A DNA stretch of 64,000 nucleotides, taken from NCBI GenBank assembly GCA_035529075.1, contig DATKXK010000014.1, positions 466,807 to 530,806 of the forward strand, written 5' to 3'. Numbering within the stretch: position 1 is the stretch's first letter; each line of letters opens with the position of its first letter. Below the pieces are notes generated by a model. That model was given only the letters and a program-made list of their open reading frames with translations, was not told the DNA's origin and searched no databases. The stretch comes from Acidobacteriota bacterium (GTDB lineage: Bacteria > Zixibacteria > MSB-5A5 > GN15 > FEB-12). This document shows positions 35,311 to 44,956 of the stretch, one piece after another. Both the position numbers and the translations under genes were made by a program.

Positions 35311-36021
35311 ATGGCTGAAGTAGACCAGGCCAGGCAGGGGTCGCCGCAGACGACCGGCCAGGGGCTGTCATTCAAGGGGCTTTACGAGGTGTTCACGGCA
35401 CCGGGGGCGTTATTCGCAAAGCTGAAAGAACAGCCGCGGATACTCGTTCCTTATATAGTGTACGCCATCGTGGTGGCTGCGTTCTTTTACGCCACGGCTG
35501 ACATCATTGTCCGCATGCAGATGCAGGCTATTCAGGAACGAACGCAGAACCTGCCGCCGGGCGCGCTGAACGCCGGCACGATGAAGTTGTTCGCGATGCT
35601 GGGCGGAATCGTTTTCCTGCTGGCTCCGCTGGTTGCCTCGGCTCTGGCCGTTTTTTTCGGTAATTTCATCATGGGCGGCAAGGCGAGATTCAAGCAACTG
35701 CTTTCGGTCATGCTGTACGGTGAAATCGTCTATGCACTGGGGATGATTGTGACCCTGCCCATGATTCTTGCCAAGGACAGCATGCTCGTATCACTCTCGC
35801 TGGGAGTTCTCGTGCCCAACCCGGGACCGCAGAATCTGTTGTACGTGGCGCTCTCCAAAATCGGTGTCTTTAACATTTGGGAAATCATCGTTGTCGGCAT
35901 CGGGTTGACAGCCGTCTACGGCTTTTCTCGCAACAAAGGTTACCTGTTGTCGGTCCTATCGATGGGTATGCTTAGCATTCTCAACATCCTTTCCGTGGTG
36001 ATAGGTCAGGCGTTCAGTTGA
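35311..36021 (+). CDS. YIP1 family membrane protein
   Basis: A 236-residue membrane protein of the Yip1 family. A ~30-residue polar N-terminus leads to FKGLYEVFTAPGALFAKLKE, the usual amphipathic entry. Five hydrophobic segments follow (near 46-66, 95-120, 130-155, 170-190 and 200-230). The last contains IGLTAVYGFSRNKGYLLSVLSMG. Bacterial YIP1 proteins have no proven activity. ATG 35311 is eight bases behind GGAGG. The gene opens the co-directional cluster TolC - fusion protein - ABC - permeases - GWxTD; its stop is 11 bases before the tolC-type gene, so a role in or beside that exporter is likely by context. Confidence 0.82.
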   Translation: MAEVDQARQGSPQTTGQGLSFKGLYEVFTAPGALFAKLKEQPRILVPYIVYAIVVAAFFYATADIIVRMQMQAIQERTQNLPPGALNAGTMKLFAMLGGIVFLLAPLVASALAVFFGNFIMGGKARFKQLLSVMLYGEIVYALGMIVTLPMILAKDSMLVSLSLGVLVPNPGPQNLLYVALSKIGVFNIWEIIVVGIGLTAVYGFSRNKGYLLSVLSMGMLSILNILSVVIGQAFS

Positions 36022-36032
36022 AGGAGAAATTG

Positions 36033-37445
36033 ATGAAGTCCGTGCTCAGAATTGTATGTACCGTAGCCGCTGTCATATCTCTGACCGTCGAAGCAATTCC
36101 TGCGGCTGAATTGTCACTGAATGACTGCGTTGAATTGGCGCTGAGGAACCGGGCCTCGATCATTGCCGCCCTCGGCAATGAGAAGGTGGCCGCGGCCGAC
36201 AAGCGAGCCGCACTGGGAGCATTCATGCCAAGGCTCGGCGCCCGGTACAGTTACGGCAAATCCAGAGATACTGACATCAAGGCGGACCGCAGTATCACCA
36301 CGTCCTATGCTGACTCGGTTTTCTCGGTGGAGGGGTATCGGAGAGACGGTACGGTAGATACGGTCGACGTTCTCGTTCCCTTTCCCGAGGCCTCGGTCAT
36401 ACGCGAATTCGAGTTTTCCGACATTGACGGTACGAGCAAGAACCTGAGTCTCTCGGCCGATATGTCCCTGTTCGATCCGGCCAGCTGGTTTAGTTATGCC
36501 GCCGCACGGGCCAATCATGCCAGCGCGCGCCTGAATGTCCTGGCCTCGGAACAGGATATGATCTACGCCGTGAAAATCTCCTATTTCGCCTACCTCGCCT
36601 CGGTCGAGAACGTATCGGTGCAGGAGGAGGCGGCCAAGCGGGCCGAGGAACAACTCAAGCTGATCGAGTCCCGATTCGAACTGGGGTCAGCCTCGAAGTC
36701 GGACGTGCTGAAGCAGAAAGTGCAGTTCGGCAATGATCGGCTGGCCCTGCTGCGGGCTCAGAATGCGGTTACGAACTCTATGGCCTCGCTCGCCTATACC
36801 ATCGGCGTGGATCCCCGCCAGGACTGGCAGTTCTCCACCACGTACGACAGCCGGGAGTTTGGCGGCACGCTCGACGAAGCGATTGCGTTCGGCCTGAGGC
36901 ACAAACCCAGCCTGCTGGCCGCCGAGAAGGGCGTCGACGCTGCCAAGAGCTGGCTGAGGGCGGCCCGCATGGACTACCTGCCGACGGTTTCCGGCTATGC
37001 CAGCCTGAATCTCTCGGACGGCACACGCGGTGACACGGTGGCTTATAATCAGTCGTCGCAAAGCAGAACAATCGGGTTCTCCGTCTCGTATAATATATTT
37101 GACGGCTTTATTCGTGAGAACCGCGTGACGCAGTCGAAGGTGGCTGTGAATGACCGCAAGGCGGCGTTCGCTGACGCGCGCAATCAGGCGGTCGCCGCTA
37201 TCAAGACTGCTTATCTCGATATCGAGCAGTTGCGTGAGCAGAAGAAAGTTTCCGATGAAAACGTGGCAGCAGCCGATGAGGACCTGAAAATCACACAGGA
37301 GAAGTACAGGCTGGGGGCGGCAACTATTCTCGATCTTCTGGACGCCCAGGTGTCGCTCAAGACGGCCCAGGTCGAGCTGATCCGGTCCGGTTTTGACCTG
37401 AACCTGGCCAGCGCCAGGCTGGAAAACGCGATGGGGAAAATGTAA
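36033..37445 (+). CDS. TolC family outer-membrane efflux protein
   Basis: A 470-residue TolC-type channel protein. The signal peptide is ~1-24. Two outer-membrane-factor repeats are visible, beginning LSLNDCVELALRNRASI and ending in the second repeat with LKITQEKYRLGAATILDLLDAQVSLKTAQ (shown in part), the classical Gly-Ala-x-x-x-x-Asp-Leu-Leu-Asp-Ala-Gln motif. Long coiled helices rich in Ala/Lys/Glu separate them. It would form the outer-membrane exit duct for the ABC exporter encoded next. ATG 36033 follows AAGGAGAAATTG. The fusion-protein gene starts 35 bases after the stop. Confidence 0.93.
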   Translation: MKSVLRIVCTVAAVISLTVEAIPAAELSLNDCVELALRNRASIIAALGNEKVAAADKRAALGAFMPRLGARYSYGKSRDTDIKADRSITTSYADSVFSVEGYRRDGTVDTVDVLVPFPEASVIREFEFSDIDGTSKNLSLSADMSLFDPASWFSYAAARANHASARLNVLASEQDMIYAVKISYFAYLASVENVSVQEEAAKRAEEQLKLIESRFELGSASKSDVLKQKVQFGNDRLALLRAQNAVTNSMASLAYTIGVDPRQDWQFSTTYDSREFGGTLDEAIAFGLRHKPSLLAAEKGVDAAKSWLRAARMDYLPTVSGYASLNLSDGTRGDTVAYNQSSQSRTIGFSVSYNIFDGFIRENRVTQSKVAVNDRKAAFADARNQAVAAIKTAYLDIEQLREQKKVSDENVAAADEDLKITQEKYRLGAATILDLLDAQVSLKTAQVELIRSGFDLNLASARLENAMGKM

Positions 37446-37480
37446 TACTCTCAGTATATCAGGAACGGGTGAGGCACAGA

Positions 37481-38803
37481 ATGAGCAAGAAAAGAAAAAT
37501 GAGTTTGATTATCGCTGCCGCCGTCGTTGTGGTGGTCATCGTTATTCTGAACATGACGGCTGACACCAGCAGTGCGGTTAAGGTGACCGCGGCCACTGTC
37601 GAGCCTGGCGAACTCGTTGAGATAGTCTCGGCATCCGGCAGGATTCAACCCAGAACGAAGGTTGACATCACCTCCGAGGTCACGGGCGAGATAATCAACC
37701 TGCTGGTGCGCGAAGGCCAGCGGGTGGAGACCGGCCAGCCGCTCGTCGTGCTCGACACCGTTCAACTCCGATCCGACGTCGACCAGGCGAGGTTTGCCGT
37801 AGAGGAGACCAAGGCCCGGTCGGAGGGTGCCAAGTCGACGCTGAACCAGGCCGAAGAGGAGTTCAACCGGCTTCAGCGCCTTTGGGACCAGAACATGACG
37901 TCGGAAACGCTGTACAAGGCTTCCATGTACGCGCACGAGAATGCCAAGTCGGCGGCGGATGCGGCAGGGGCGATGGCGGCGCAGGCACGGTCCCGCTATG
38001 AGAAGCAGCTTGACTACCTGGAAAAGGCCAAGATTGTCGCTCCGATGCCCGGTATTGTCACTTTTCTCGACTGTGAGGTAGGCGAAATCGCACCGGCCCA
38101 GACGGCCTTCACGCAGGGCAAAACGCTCATGACCATCGCTGACCTGAGCGTATTCGAAGTCGAGGTCGAGGTTGATGAAACCGAAATCAACAAGGTTGAT
38201 CTGGGCCAGTCCGTGGAGATCGAGGTGGACGCCTTCCCGGACACCACCTTCGGCGGCGAAGTGATAGAGATCGGCAACACCGCCATAACTCAGGGGCTCG
38301 GCACTCAGGACCAGTCGACCAATTTCAGAGTCAAAGTCGTTTTTCAGGATAGGGACGTGAAGATTCGTCCCGGTATGTCCGCCACGGTTGACATCACGAC
38401 GGCCAAGCGCGAGGGCGTGCTGAGCGTGCCGTTTGCCTCCGTCGTAATTCGCTCGTTTGACCTGGATTCCCTGGAGGCCGCCAGGGCGGCCGAAGATCAG
38501 GGCGAAGAAACTTCCACTGAAGCCGTTCAGGCGGCCGAGACGACCGAGGAGGATGTGGATGTCCCGGACACGGCCAAGAAGGAGGTTAAACGGGAAGAGC
38601 TCAAGGGCGTCTTCCTTATAAAGGATGGCAAAGCCCGCTTCGTGAGAGTCGAGACCGGCGTGGCCGACCAGAAGAATGTCGAAGTTTTGTCGGGCCTGTC
38701 CGAGGGCGACTCGGTCGTGTCCGGCCCGTACCGCATGCTGCGCCAGATAAACGACGGTGACGCGCTGGAGGTCGAGATCCAGTCGGGCGAAGGGCAAGTA
38801 TAG
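37481..38803 (+). CDS. HlyD/MacA-type periplasmic membrane fusion protein
   Basis: A 440-residue efflux adaptor. One N-terminal membrane helix (~8-24) precedes a lipoyl/barrel-sandwich half ([20 protein letters not shown] ... [15 protein letters not shown]), a long helical hairpin (~85-170), the returning half ([16 protein letters not shown]) and beta-barrel domains ([20 protein letters not shown]). Residues ~335-375 form an unusual acidic Glu/Ala/Thr-rich insert. It should bridge the inner-membrane ABC permeases and the TolC protein. ATG 37481 is preferred over the GTG at 37469. The ABC ATPase gene starts two bases after the stop. Confidence 0.92.
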   Translation: MSKKRKMSLIIAAAVVVVVIVILNMTADTSSAVKVTAATVEPGELVEIVSASGRIQPRTKVDITSEVTGEIINLLVREGQRVETGQPLVVLDTVQLRSDVDQARFAVEETKARSEGAKSTLNQAEEEFNRLQRLWDQNMTSETLYKASMYAHENAKSAADAAGAMAAQARSRYEKQLDYLEKAKIVAPMPGIVTFLDCEVGEIAPAQTAFTQGKTLMTIADLSVFEVEVEVDETEINKVDLGQSVEIEVDAFPDTTFGGEVIEIGNTAITQGLGTQDQSTNFRVKVVFQDRDVKIRPGMSATVDITTAKREGVLSVPFASVVIRSFDLDSLEAARAAEDQGEETSTEAVQAAETTEEDVDVPDTAKKEVKREELKGVFLIKDGKARFVRVETGVADQKNVEVLSGLSEGDSVVSGPYRMLRQINDGDALEVEIQSGEGQV

Positions 38804-38805
38804 TC

Positions 38806-39513
<708 letters not shown>

Positions 39514-39516
39514 ACT

Positions 39517-40734
39517 ATGATCGCCGGCTCGCTCGTTCGTGTCGCCTTCAGTGCCCTCAGGGCCAACAAGCTCAGGTCCGGACTCACGCTGCTCGGCGTT
39601 ATCTTCGGCGTGACGTCCGTTATGACTATCATCTCGGCGCTGGAGGGGATGATGGGCGCTATCGAGGAAGATCTCGGACGCCTGGGGCCCTCGACCTTCA
39701 TGGTCTCGCGGATCATGGTGGCCATGTCCAACGAGGAGTTCTTCGAGAAACTCAAGCGCAAGCCCATCACCGTCAGGGACGCCGAATTGATTGCGGACGG
39801 CTGCGAGTTGTGTGACAAAGTCTCGCCGCGTGCGTTTACCAGGGCCAGGCTCAAGTACCGGGACAAAGCGGTGCGGCGAGTCGACATCATGGCCGGCACC
39901 GCCAACATCATTGACATCGTCGACATACAAGTAGCCCAGGGCAGGTTTCACTCCACGGAAGACGACCTCTATCGGCGGCCGGTGGTCTTCATCGGTGACC
40001 AGATCCGGGAGGAACTCTTTGCGGGCATGGACCCGATGGGCAAGGCGCTCAGGATTAACGGCCGGAGATATCGGGTTATCGGGCTGGCCAAACGACGGGG
40101 GTCAATGTTCGGCGAGAGCCAGGACAATTTTGTCATCATTCCCCTTTCCTGCTACCTGTCGCAGTTCGGACGGCCCCGGGGCATTAATGTTGTCATTAAG
40201 GCGGTTTCGGTCGAGCGGCTGGATGAGGCCATGGACGAGGTCCGGGTCATCCTCAGGTCCAAGCGCAAGGTTGCCTACAACGAGCCGGACGATTTCGACA
40301 TGATGACGGCTGAGAACATTCTTGATCTGCTGAATCAGATCACGAAGATCTTTCGATTCGGGTTGATCGGCATTTCGTCCATCTCGCTGGTCGTGGGTGG
40401 GATTGTGGTCATGAACATTATGATGGTATCGGTGACGGAACGGACGCGGGAGATCGGCATTCGCAAGTCCGTCGGAGCCAAACAGAACCATATCCTGCTC
40501 CAGTTTGTGTTCGAGTCCACGCTTCTGACCCTCTCCGGCGGCCTGGTGGGGATTGTACTGGGGTTCTTCATCGCACAATCCCTGGTCGCTATGATCGACA
40601 TGCAGATCGCGCCGTCGGCCCTGGCTATAATCGCCGGCCTCTCGATCTCTACCGGCATCGGTCTGATATTCGGCATCTATCCGGCCATGAGAGCGGCGCG
40701 GCTGGACCCGGTCAAGGCGTTAAGTTACGAGTAG
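39517..40734 (+). CDS. MacB/FtsX-like ABC permease (first of two)
   Basis: A 405-residue permease with the MacB plan: membrane helix 1 near 20-45 (LRSGLTLLGVIFGVTSVMTI), a ~220-residue periplasmic MacB domain, then three C-terminal helices in an FtsX domain (ISLVVGGIVVMNIMMVSVTERTREIGIRKS, shown in part, with the conserved Thr-Glu-Arg-Thr-Arg-Glu-Ile-Gly motif). It ends YPAMRAARLDPVKALSYE, the family's usual ending. It begins three bases after the ATPase stop. With the second permease it probably forms a heterodimer. Confidence 0.94.
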   Translation: MIAGSLVRVAFSALRANKLRSGLTLLGVIFGVTSVMTIISALEGMMGAIEEDLGRLGPSTFMVSRIMVAMSNEEFFEKLKRKPITVRDAELIADGCELCDKVSPRAFTRARLKYRDKAVRRVDIMAGTANIIDIVDIQVAQGRFHSTEDDLYRRPVVFIGDQIREELFAGMDPMGKALRINGRRYRVIGLAKRRGSMFGESQDNFVIIPLSCYLSQFGRPRGINVVIKAVSVERLDEAMDEVRVILRSKRKVAYNEPDDFDMMTAENILDLLNQITKIFRFGLIGISSISLVVGGIVVMNIMMVSVTERTREIGIRKSVGAKQNHILLQFVFESTLLTLSGGLVGIVLGFFIAQSLVAMIDMQIAPSALAIIAGLSISTGIGLIFGIYPAMRAARLDPVKALSYE

Positions 40735-40744
40735 GTTGGACAGT

Positions 40745-41998
40745 ATGCTTCTGACGCCAATCGAAATAAAAGACGCGATCCTGATGGCGCTGTCGTCCCT
40801 GCGGGCCAACAAACTGCGCAGCGTCCTGACCATCCTCGGCGTCATGGTCGGGGTGGGTTCCGTGATCGGCATGGCGGCCGTCATAAACGGCCTGAACGGG
40901 GCCGCCGAGAGTGAGATTGACCGGATGGGGACGAATATCATTGAAGTTGACCGTTTTGGGCCGAATACTGACCGCGAGCAACTCAGTGAGGAAGACCGTA
41001 ACCGTCCCTGGATGACCGAGGGCGAGGCCAGAGCGATCATGGCCAACTGTCCCTCCGTTGATGGTGTGGCGCCGCAGAACTACTACTTCAAGCCGGGTGG
41101 GAACGAGGCGAAATTCAAGAACCGGAAATTCAACCGCCCCAACTTTATGGGTACCTGGCCTGACTACCTCAGGGTCCGCAATGTGGACCTGTCGGCCGGA
41201 CGGTTCTTCACCGACACCGACATGCAATTTCGCCTTATGGTCTGCGTTATCGGAGCTGACGTTGCCGACGTGCTGTTCGAAGAAGGCGAGCAGCGAACCG
41301 GGCAGCTGATCAGGGTGAACGGGCAGAAATTCGAGGTCATCGGAGTCTTCGAACGCGTCAAGTCGAATTTCGGCAACGATTTCCAGAACCGGCTGATCTG
41401 CCTCCCCCTTTCGACCTACAATAAACTCATTCCTTGGGAAAAAGCACTCGGCCTGACCGTTCGGGTGGTCAGCCGTGACAAAATTGACCAGGCCCGGGAG
41501 GAAATCACCAGCACCCTCCGGGTGTATCGCAAGGTTCCGTTCAACAAGCCGGACAACTTTGCCCTGTCCACCCAGGAACAGTTCAAGGAGATGGTCAACA
41601 ACATCACCAAGTACATCTACCTTGCCATGATTGTAATCACGTCGGTGGGCCTGATGGTCGGCGGTATCGGCGTGATGAATATCATGCTCGTATCGGTGAC
41701 CGAGCGGACTCGGGAAATCGGCGTGCGCAAAGCCATCGGCGCCAAGAGATCAAACATCATCCTGCAGTTTCTCACCGAGGCTATGACGCTGTCCGGCTCG
41801 GGCGGCGTCATCGGTGTTATCGGTGGCATTCTGCTGGGTATTCTCATCAACGCCATCCTGGGTTTCCCGCTCAGCGTGTCGATGTTCTGGATTGTGGTCG
41901 GCTTTGTCGTTGCCGTCTCCGTCGGATTGGTGTCAGGAGTCTATCCGGCCATGAAGGCAGCCCGCCTGGACCCGATAGAGGCACTGAGGTACGAGTAG
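40745..41998 (+). CDS. MacB/FtsX-like ABC permease (second of two)
   Basis: A 417-residue paralogue of the preceding permease: helix 1 near 22-45 (LRSVLTILGVMVGVGSVIGM), a periplasmic MacB domain of ~230 residues, and a C-terminal FtsX domain with VMNIMLVSVTERTREIGVRK and the ending YPAMKAARLDPIEALRYE. ATG 40745 is chosen over the TTG at 40736. Two different permeases per ATPase suggest a heterodimeric exporter. The GWxTD genes follow after ~100 bases, with their own promoter. Confidence 0.94.
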   Translation: MLLTPIEIKDAILMALSSLRANKLRSVLTILGVMVGVGSVIGMAAVINGLNGAAESEIDRMGTNIIEVDRFGPNTDREQLSEEDRNRPWMTEGEARAIMANCPSVDGVAPQNYYFKPGGNEAKFKNRKFNRPNFMGTWPDYLRVRNVDLSAGRFFTDTDMQFRLMVCVIGADVADVLFEEGEQRTGQLIRVNGQKFEVIGVFERVKSNFGNDFQNRLICLPLSTYNKLIPWEKALGLTVRVVSRDKIDQAREEITSTLRVYRKVPFNKPDNFALSTQEQFKEMVNNITKYIYLAMIVITSVGLMVGGIGVMNIMLVSVTERTREIGVRKAIGAKRSNIILQFLTEAMTLSGSGGVIGVIGGILLGILINAILGFPLSVSMFWIVVGFVVAVSVGLVSGVYPAMKAARLDPIEALRYE

Positions 41999-42044
41999 GA
42001 GCATACTCCGACCGGTGCTTTCGGGTTCTCCATCCCTTTTTCTG

Positions 42045-42073
42045 TTGCCTCACCAGCGCTGCCCCGGTAGATT
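42045..42073 (+). promoter_or_regulatory. Internal promoter before the GWxTD genes
   Basis: TTGCCT (42045-42050), 17-base spacer, TAGATT (42068-42073), ~28 bases before the start. Confidence 0.45.
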
Positions 42074-42101
42074 GGGAAAAGCCGTTATCAAAGGTGACGC
42101 G

Positions 42102-43439
42102 ATGAGTACTCGTTTTTCAACAGCTTGGTTGTTGACGCTCCTCGTCTCGGTTGCGGTAGCCGTGTCGACTCAGGCGCAGGTCCTCCAGTGGGGCGTGGAT
42201 CGGTTTCAGGACCAGCCCAACCTGTTTCTTGACTTCGCCCGCTTCAAATCTGATAAGCCCGACCAGATACGGCTGGAGGTGTACTATCAGGTGTACAATG
42301 CCGGCCTCCAGTTTGACCGGGATGGTGACACCTGGGCGGCGCACTATGAACTCGGAATGACCATAAAGGACGACGACGGTCGTGTTGCGGCTGATTCCAC
42401 CCGCAGGAAAGAGATACGGGTTACGGATCTGGCCCGAACCACGTCGAGCTACGACTACCGGTCCAGCCAGTTCAATTTCGATCTGCCCGGCGGCAGGTAC
42501 ACCGTCTTCGCCAGGTTGAAGGACCTCGGCAGTGACAAAGTGGTGCACCACAAACTGGAGACCAAACTGGACGTATTCGACAGTAGCAAGCCGAGTATGT
42601 CCGACGTTGAGTTCACTCAGGCCGTCAGCGAAGTGACCGATTCCGGCGACGTCTTCCAAAAGGGCAACCTTCAGGTCGTGCCCGCGGTCACCAAGGCTTT
42701 CGGGGGCAGTGATGACAGCCGGCTGCTGTATTACGTCGAGATATACCGCGGTTCCGACGAGGACGAGAAGATTCTGGTGGAGACAAAGTTGCGCCATGCG
42801 ACCAAGGGATTGATCTACCGGGACACGCTGTATATAACCTTCACCGGTTCGGTAGATAGACAGCTTCGCGAGATGTCGCTTGCGGAGTTCCCCCCGGGAG
42901 CGTACGAAATGGAAGTCTACCTGCGGGGAAGACGGAACAAGAAACTGGACTCTCAGCGGCGGGATTTCGAGGTCCTGTGGAGCCGCGATGCGCTGGTCAG
43001 GACTGATTGGGACAAGACGCTTGACCAACTGGGGTACGTCTCTGAGCCGGGCGAGCTTGACGAGTTCAGGAAACTGGAATCGATCGAGGAGCGAAAACAG
43101 GCCTTTGACGAGTTCTGGCGCCGCCGCGACCCCACCGTCGGGACGGCTGAGAACGAGGCTATGCGGGAGTTCTATCGACGGATCAGCGTGTCCAACCTGC
43201 GGTTCTCAATTTTGCGCCGCGAGGGCTGGCGGACCGACCGCGGGCTCATATACATCAGGTATGGCGAACCGGACGATATCGACGACGTGCCCTATGCCCC
43301 CAATACCGTTCCGTATCAGGTCTGGCACTACTACATGGCCGGCCGATACAAACGCTTCCTCTTTGTCGATGAGAACGAGGACGGTGACTACCGGCTGGAA
43401 TACCCGTATGACGGCCTGTATCAAACCCCTGATTTCTAA
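42102..43439 (+). CDS. Exported GWxTD domain protein (first of two)
   Basis: A 445-residue exported protein. The signal peptide is ~1-25 (WLLTLLVSVAVAVSTQAQ), with N-terminal beta-rich domains to ~290. The C-terminal GWxTD domain has FDEFWRRRDPTVGT near 345 and REGWRTDRGLIYIRYGEPDD near 387-406, the name-giving Gly-Trp-x-Thr-Asp. The family is known mainly from FCB-group bacteria and has no established biochemical role. ATG 42102 follows AAAGGTGA; the open frame extends upstream but lacks a signal peptide. The second GWxTD gene begins before this one ends. Confidence 0.88.
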   Translation: MSTRFSTAWLLTLLVSVAVAVSTQAQVLQWGVDRFQDQPNLFLDFARFKSDKPDQIRLEVYYQVYNAGLQFDRDGDTWAAHYELGMTIKDDDGRVAADSTRRKEIRVTDLARTTSSYDYRSSQFNFDLPGGRYTVFARLKDLGSDKVVHHKLETKLDVFDSSKPSMSDVEFTQAVSEVTDSGDVFQKGNLQVVPAVTKAFGGSDDSRLLYYVEIYRGSDEDEKILVETKLRHATKGLIYRDTLYITFTGSVDRQLREMSLAEFPPGAYEMEVYLRGRRNKKLDSQRRDFEVLWSRDALVRTDWDKTLDQLGYVSEPGELDEFRKLESIEERKQAFDEFWRRRDPTVGTAENEAMREFYRRISVSNLRFSILRREGWRTDRGLIYIRYGEPDDIDDVPYAPNTVPYQVWHYYMAGRYKRFLFVDENEDGDYRLEYPYDGLYQTPDF

Positions 43440-44874
43440 CCCGGCGGGTCCGCCGAGACCGGTCGCCCGCCTGGCGATCATGGTCGCCGTCTCCCTTGTT
43501 TTGCTGGTCGGCACCGCATGGGCGCAGGGGGAGAGCCTGGACTTGGCCGTCTATACCAGGGCGACGGTCTACAATAACCCCGAGTACGATACGATGGTGC
43601 TGGTCGATTTCCCGTTTACGCTGAACCGGGACCAGTTCGAGTTCTACCAGCCGGATTCGCTGGACCCGGAATGGTATGCCCGGATATATGCACAGGTCAC
43701 CTTGTTCGGACCAGACGGCCTGCTTCTTGATTCGGCCAGCACGTACTTCTCGGCCAGGACGTCGTCTGCACAGGAGGCCGCTGCCCCCGATTTCATGCTG
43801 TTCAACCGTTTGTCACTCCTGGTCCGTCCGGGCGTCTACTCCGGGCGGCTGGTCGTTATCGACGTCGTCAGCAAACGTGAAGGCACGTTTTTTCTTGACC
43901 AGATTGTCGCTGAACCGGCGCGCCGGGACGAACTTACTATCGGGGGCGGCTCGCTGGCCTACCGGATCGGCAGGGCAGGTGAGGGGCAGACGTCGGATCC
44001 CATGGTTCTGAACGGTTTGCGGGTGCTGACCAACCCGCTGGGCGTGGTCGAGCTCGGCGACACCTCAGTGTACTTGTATGCCGAGTTGTACAATCTGACG
44101 TATGCCGCCGGTGATTCATCCGGCTATCGGCTTGAATACGCCGTGCTCGACAACACCGGGGCGGTATACCGAAGGCTGGGGCAGAAGGTACGCGTCAAGC
44201 CGGGGCCGTCGGCCGTCGTTGCCGAACAGTTTGACATTCGCGGGCTTCCGGCGGGACGGTACCGGCTGCAGGTAGTGGCAACTGATCAGGCGGTGCTGGA
44301 CGCGGATACGGCCCTTTTCAATCTCGCCATTCTGCCGGAGGCGTCGGAAGGGCTTGCACTCGGCGAGGACGTCACCTTTGACCCGTATGATACGCTGTTG
44401 CTTGACGTGCGTGAGAAGCTTGTCGCCTACATCCTTACTTCTGATCAGAAGCTCGCGCTGTCACGGCTGACGCCTGAGGGGAGGAGTACGTTTCTCGACC
44501 AGTTCTGGCGTGATCGCGACGCCTCACCCGGCACCAGGTTGATCGAGAACCGCCTGGAAACGATCAAGCGCTTTGAGTTCTGCAACCAGTACTTCTCCAC
44601 TGATGAGACCAGGTCCAACGGCTGGACGACCGATCGGGGCCGGATCTACATGACTTACGGCCCCTGGGACGACAGGGATGACGTCTCGGCCCCACATGTC
44701 GGCAATCCGTTCGTCATCTGGTACTATTACTCCATTGGGGAAGGTGCCGTCTTCGTGTTTGAGGACAAGCGCGGGTACCACGACTACACCCTGGCGCACT
44801 CCAACGTCGATGGTGAGCGATACAGCGAGGAGTGGAAGGAGCGGTTGCAGCAGGGCGGGTATCGACTTGAATAG
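43408..44874 (+). CDS. Exported GWxTD domain protein (second of two)
   Basis: A 488-residue exported protein with beta-rich N-terminal domains and a C-terminal GWxTD domain: FLDQFWRDRDASPGTR near 363-378 and SNGWTTDRGRIYMTYGPWDD near 408-427, ending in a Tyr-rich tail. The start is uncertain. ATG 43408 overlaps the previous gene by 32 bases and gives a signal peptide with Arg residues before the hydrophobic core (PVARLAIMVAVSLVLLVGTAWAQ). ATG 43480 would leave the core without a basic n-region. A frame open back to 42880 is only a shadow of the first gene. It ends the exporter cluster at a shared hairpin. Confidence 0.87.
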   Translation: MTACIKPLISNPAGPPRPVARLAIMVAVSLVLLVGTAWAQGESLDLAVYTRATVYNNPEYDTMVLVDFPFTLNRDQFEFYQPDSLDPEWYARIYAQVTLFGPDGLLLDSASTYFSARTSSAQEAAAPDFMLFNRLSLLVRPGVYSGRLVVIDVVSKREGTFFLDQIVAEPARRDELTIGGGSLAYRIGRAGEGQTSDPMVLNGLRVLTNPLGVVELGDTSVYLYAELYNLTYAAGDSSGYRLEYAVLDNTGAVYRRLGQKVRVKPGPSAVVAEQFDIRGLPAGRYRLQVVATDQAVLDADTALFNLAILPEASEGLALGEDVTFDPYDTLLLDVREKLVAYILTSDQKLALSRLTPEGRSTFLDQFWRDRDASPGTRLIENRLETIKRFEFCNQYFSTDETRSNGWTTDRGRIYMTYGPWDDRDDVSAPHVGNPFVIWYYYSIGEGAVFVFEDKRGYHDYTLAHSNVDGERYSEEWKERLQQGGYRLE

Positions 44875-44899
44875 ATGTTTCCGTCGTCGGGTCAAGGCA

Positions 44900-44924
44900 A
44901 AAGGCCGCCCGGTGGGCGGCCTTT
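44900..44924. terminator. Bidirectional terminator between the GWxTD and DUF1573 genes
   Basis: AAAGGCCGCCC-GGT-GGGCGGCCTTT, an 11-bp perfect stem 26 bases after the plus-strand stop and 33 bases from the minus-strand stop. It is followed by TTTCTCT on plus and CTTTTG on minus. Confidence 0.75.
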
Positions 44925-44956
44925 CTCTGTTGGCGTCAATTATATGGCGAAACCGT

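Noticed and set aside
42880..43407. 5' extension of the second GWxTD frame into the first GWxTD gene
   Set aside because: It overlaps a solid gene in another frame and lacks a signal peptide; the true start is at 43408 or 43480.
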